A stretch of 8,372 nucleotides of DNA. It comes from Clostridia bacterium. Its GTDB lineage: Bacteria > Bacillota > Clostridia > Oscillospirales > CAG-272. The stretch lies in contig CAAGJL010000083.1 in assembly GCA_900770145.1 (NCBI GenBank), positions 1-8,372 of the forward strand. The letters are read 5' to 3'. Positions 5,921 through 8,372 of this stretch are shown one piece after another (position 1 is the first letter of the stretch; each line of letters starts with the position of its first letter). The notes below the pieces were generated by a model that worked only from the letters and a program-made list of their open reading frames with translations, was not told the DNA's origin and did no database searches. Made by a program: the position numbers and the translations under genes.

Positions 5921-5930
5921 GGAGGACAGT

Positions 5931-7250
5931 ATGGAAAAAACAAATTCACCGGCAAAGGAACGGCTTGTTACCTTGTTTGACGCCGGAACTTTTGTCGAGC
6001 TTGGCGCGTATCTGCGCCGCCCCGGGCACCCGGAGGCAGCGTCCGGCGTGGTGTGCGGCTACGGCGCGGTAGAGGGCAGACTGATTTTTGCTTTCGCCGA
6101 GGACGCGGCGGCGATGAAAGGCGCGGTGGACGCAGGTCACGCCGCGAAAATTGCGGATCTTTACGAAAAAGCCCTGCGCGCGGGCGCACCCGTGATCGGG
6201 ATGTTTGACAGTGCGGGCGCCGTGGTATTTGACGGCGCGGCGGCGCTGGGCGGGTATGCTACGCTGCTTTCCGCCGCGGCAAACGCCAAAGGCAAAATCC
6301 CGCAGGTTGCGATCATCTGCGGCGCGTGCGTGGGCACGATGGCGGCGGTAGCCGGGCTGTTTGACTTTACCGTGGCGGTGAAAAACGAAAGCCGGATGTA
6401 CCTGCCGACCGCACACCCCCAAAAAGACCGCACCGGTTGCGCGGAGGAACTGTTTGCCAACGGCAGCGTGGCAATCCTTGCCGCCGACGGGGCGGAAGCG
6501 TTTGCCCTGGTGCGCACGCTCCTTTCCTACCTGCCGGATAACGCCGACAGCGGCACGCCTGCGGACATCAGCACGGATGACATCAACCGGGCATTGCCGG
6601 AGGCGGATTCTCTTGGCGCCGCCGAAGCACTGAACGCCGTGGCGGACGCGGGGCACCTGCTGACCCTGTTTGACGGCGCGGGGGAAGAAACCAAAGTCGG
6701 CTTTGCGCTCCTTGGCGGGTGCAGTGCCGCGGTCATTGCCATCGACGGGGAACTGACCCTTGCCGGTGTGCGCAAAATGACGGCGATTCTGAACTTTGCC
6801 GGGGCGTTTTCGCTCCCGGCGGTCAGTTTTGTCAACTGCGGCGGCTTTGCCGCGGGAGAGGAAAACGAGGAACTGTTGCGGGCTCTGCCGGCGCTGACCC
6901 TTGCGTGGAAGCGGACCGAAAACGCCAAGATTGTGGCGCTGACCGGCAAAGCGATCGGCGCGGGATTCCTCTTCGGCGGTGCACGGCGCCTGGGCGCCGA
7001 TATGGTGCTTGCCCTGCCCGGCGCCGAGATTGCGGCGCTACGTGCTGAAACCGGCGTGGCATTCCTTTGGAACGACCGCATCAGCGCGACCGTCAGCCGT
7101 GAGGCGCTTGAAACCGAGTGGAAAGAAACCGTTGCCACGGCGGAAAATGCCGCCGCCACCGGAGAGGTGGACGATATCATCCCCGGCACGGAACTCCGCG
7201 CAAGGCTGATTTCCGCCGTGTATATGCTTGCCGACCGGCAGGCGCTTTGA
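5931..7250 (+). CDS. Divergent carboxyltransferase subunit of a biotin-dependent decarboxylase (MmdA/GcdA/PccB-like)
   Basis: This 439-residue protein has the double crotonase-like fold of acyl-CoA carboxyltransferases and should move CO2 from an acyl-CoA (or related) substrate to biotin on the downstream carrier. Alignable landmarks are KERLVTLFDAGTFVEL (9-24), VVCGYGAVEGRLIFAFAED (40-58), HAAKIADLYEKAL (70-82), the first oxyanion region FDSAGAVVFDG (92-102), CGACVGTMAAVAGLFDF (130-146), LPAVSFVNCGGFAAG (295-309), and LTGKAIGAGFLFGGARRLGAD (337-357). The usual family words DSGGARIQE, GPCAGGAVYSPA and RKAYGGSYLAM are changed, and the protein is about 70 residues shorter than typical MmdA. The start at 5931 follows GGAGG. 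Gene order (carboxyltransferase, OadG-like, biotin carrier, OadB-like) is that of methylmalonyl-CoA decarboxylase operons. The substrate is uncertain, so I give no symbol. Confidence 0.82.
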   Translation: MEKTNSPAKERLVTLFDAGTFVELGAYLRRPGHPEAASGVVCGYGAVEGRLIFAFAEDAAAMKGAVDAGHAAKIADLYEKALRAGAPVIGMFDSAGAVVFDGAAALGGYATLLSAAANAKGKIPQVAIICGACVGTMAAVAGLFDFTVAVKNESRMYLPTAHPQKDRTGCAEELFANGSVAILAADGAEAFALVRTLLSYLPDNADSGTPADISTDDINRALPEADSLGAAEALNAVADAGHLLTLFDGAGEETKVGFALLGGCSAAVIAIDGELTLAGVRKMTAILNFAGAFSLPAVSFVNCGGFAAGEENEELLRALPALTLAWKRTENAKIVALTGKAIGAGFLFGGARRLGADMVLALPGAEIAALRAETGVAFLWNDRISATVSREALETEWKETVATAENAAATGEVDDIIPGTELRARLISAVYMLADRQAL

Positions 7251-7260
7251 GGTGCTTTTT

Positions 7261-7617
7261 ATGAACGGTGCAATTCTGGCGGCGACCACGATGACTTTCG
7301 GGGAGCGCGCCGCATATTTCGGGAGAATGATTCTCATCGGGATGGGCACGGTTTTTGCGGCGCTGATCATCCTGTGGGGGGCGCTGGTGCTCTTCCGCCT
7401 TGGCACAGAGGCGGCGCAAAAGCGCAAAAAGCCCGCGGAAAAAGAAAATACTCCGGCGGCTGTAACCGAAGCGCCGGCACAAGATCAGGGCGCGGTGGTT
7501 GCCGCGATTACCGCGGCGATTTCCGCCGCGCTGGCGGAGGAAAACGGCGGGCAGACGCCCGCGGTCCGCGGGGTTTCGTTCCGTAAAATCAATACCGCCA
7601 AGCGCGGCAAAAACTGA
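7261..7617 (+). CDS. OadG/MmdD-type small membrane subunit (delta/gamma) of Na+-translocating decarboxylase
   Basis: This 118-residue protein has one membrane helix (about 22-46, ending in FRLG), a Lys-rich start to the cytoplasmic part, an Ala/Pro/Glu-rich linker, and the C-terminal segment VVAAITAAISAALAEE followed by a basic tail. This is the OadG layout. In this family the subunit ties the carboxyltransferase and biotin carrier to the membrane-bound beta subunit. The ATG at 7261 uses GAGGTG, which overlaps the stop codon of the preceding gene, so translation is probably coupled. The assignment rests on architecture and gene order, since OadG sequences are poorly conserved. Confidence 0.85.
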   Translation: MNGAILAATTMTFGERAAYFGRMILIGMGTVFAALIILWGALVLFRLGTEAAQKRKKPAEKENTPAAVTEAPAQDQGAVVAAITAAISAALAEENGGQTPAVRGVSFRKINTAKRGKN

Positions 7618-7636
7618 GAAAGGCAGGCAAAAAAAG

Positions 7637-8002
7637 ATGAAAAATTATCAGGTCACCGTAAACGGTGTTGTTTATCAGGTCACAGTGGAGGAACTGAATT
7701 CGGCTTCTGCCGCAAACCCCGTACCGCTCGCTACCCCCGTGGCAGCCCCTGCCGCCCCCAAAGCGGCGGCTCCCGCCGCGCCTGCCGGCGGCACTTCTGT
7801 GGCGGCACCGATGCCGGGCACAATCAATAAGATTAACTTCAAAGCCGGTGACGCCGTAAAGCGCGGCGATGTGCTGTGCGTGCTGGAAGCCATGAAAATG
7901 GAGAATGATATCTGCGCCCCTGCCGACGGCACCGTGGCTGCCGTGTTGGTGGCGCAGGGCGCGTCGGTTACAACCGACGAAGTGCTGTTTACGCTTCGCT
8001 GA
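7637..8002 (+). CDS. Biotin carrier subunit of the decarboxylase
   Basis: This 121-residue biotin carrier has a short N-terminal module (MKNYQVTVNGVVYQVTVEEL), an Ala/Pro-rich flexible linker (about 25-55), and a biotinyl domain at 56-121. Biotin would be attached to Lys87 within EAMKMEN (84-90). The domain also shows APMPGTI (57-63), FKAGDAVKRGDVL (68-80) and the closing VTTDEVLFTLR. The mobile arm carries carboxybiotin from the carboxyltransferase to the membrane pump. The start is the ATG at 7637 behind AAAGGCAGG; 19 bases separate it from the preceding stop. A longer in-frame reading from 7499 overlaps the OadG-like gene in another frame and is rejected. Corresponds to MmdC or GcdC in known operons. 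Confidence 0.95.
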   Translation: MKNYQVTVNGVVYQVTVEELNSASAANPVPLATPVAAPAAPKAAAPAAPAGGTSVAAPMPGTINKINFKAGDAVKRGDVLCVLEAMKMENDICAPADGTVAAVLVAQGASVTTDEVLFTLR

Positions 8003-8014
8003 CCGGAGGCACTC

Positions 8015-8372
8015 ATGTTAGAGAGTATTCAGAACTTCCTGGAAAGCACGGGTATTGCCCGGCTTTTCAGCAACCCCGACTGGTGGCAGCCCGTTGTGAT
8101 GTACATCATCGCGGCGGTGTTGGTTTACCTTGCCGTGGTGAAGGGGTATGAGCCGCTGTTGCTTTTGCCCATCGCCATCGGGATGTTGCTGACCAACCTG
8201 CCCGGCGCGGGGATGTTTCATGCCGAGTTCTTTATCGGCACCGCCGACGTGGATTTCGGCAAGGTGCTGCACGAGGGCGGGCTGATTGACCTGTTGTACC
8301 TGGGCGTTAAATTGGGAATCTACCCGTGCCTGATTTTTATCGGTATCGGCGCAATGACCGATTTCTCACCCC
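8015..8372 (+). CDS. Na+-translocating decarboxylase beta subunit (OadB/MmdB/GcdB), 5' part only
   Basis: The first 119 residues of a large polytopic membrane protein are present; the family is usually about 370-430 residues, so most is beyond the right edge. The subunit decarboxylates carboxybiotin and couples this to export of sodium ions. Family landmarks are YLAVVKGYEPLLLLPIAIG (38-56), NLPGAG (61-66) and LIFIGIGAMTDFSP (106-119). An N-terminal amphipathic stretch, MLESIQNFLESTGIARLF, precedes the first membrane helix, as is usual. The ATG is preceded by GGAGG (8005-8009), 12 bases after the biotin carrier stop. Identity is firm; which decarboxylase type it belongs to is not set by this subunit. 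Confidence 0.95.
   Translation, partial: MLESIQNFLESTGIARLFSNPDWWQPVVMYIIAAVLVYLAVVKGYEPLLLLPIAIGMLLTNLPGAGMFHAEFFIGTADVDFGKVLHEGGLIDLLYLGVKLGIYPCLIFIGIGAMTDFSP

Noticed and set aside
5931..8372. Naming the operon mmdADCB
   Set aside because: Gene order fits, but the carboxyltransferase is too divergent to infer methylmalonyl-CoA as substrate.

Overview
The window looks like chromosome of a Gram-positive Clostridia-type bacterium, probably near Oscillospirales (inference). The signs are vegetative sigma-A promoters close to consensus, strong GGAGG ribosome binding sites, THF and preQ1-I riboswitches in front of ECF-type vitamin S components, and a sodium-pumping decarboxylase operon. Most genes are GC-rich. 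The block 4781-5551 is clearly AT-rich and looks acquired.

Layout. Positions 1-995 (minus) hold a LacI-family repressor that is nearly complete but runs off the left edge. Its promoter (1025-1053) is back to back with a perfect-consensus promoter (1092-1120) that fires rightward. That rightward transcript starts with a THF riboswitch (1133-1229) and a strong Shine-Dalgarno-sequestering hairpin (1279-1315). Next comes one 612-residue protein that joins a FolT-like ECF substrate-binding membrane protein to a complete FolC folylpolyglutamate synthase (1321-3159). After 56 bases, which hold a preQ1-I riboswitch, comes queT (3216-3719). A GC-rich hairpin at 3724-3754 ends this unit and the convergent rsmA (3845-4711, minus).

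Upstream of rsmA, also on the minus strand, are an AT-rich gene for a membrane-anchored HNH nuclease (4781-5485), a hairpin terminator (5552-5587) and a tRNA-Val(GAC) gene (5588-5664). The 17-base left arm of the tRNA terminator recurs exactly at 4738-4754, so the HNH gene is bracketed by direct repeats. This suggests insertion into the tRNA-Val terminator.

From 5931 to the right edge runs a plus-strand operon for a biotin-dependent, sodium-translocating decarboxylase: a divergent carboxyltransferase, an OadG-type small membrane subunit, a biotin carrier and the start of the OadB/MmdB ion-pump subunit.

How the genes work together. The folT-folC and queT unit appears to be a scavenging operon with two riboswitches. 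It covers two products, folate and queuosine precursor, whose de novo routes share dihydroneopterin triphosphate. The fusion may couple folate entry to polyglutamate trapping. The decarboxylase operon would turn decarboxylation energy into a sodium gradient; its substrate cannot be settled from the sequence. The least expected items are the FolT-FolC fusion, the repeat-bracketed HNH gene, and the carboxyltransferase with altered signature motifs.
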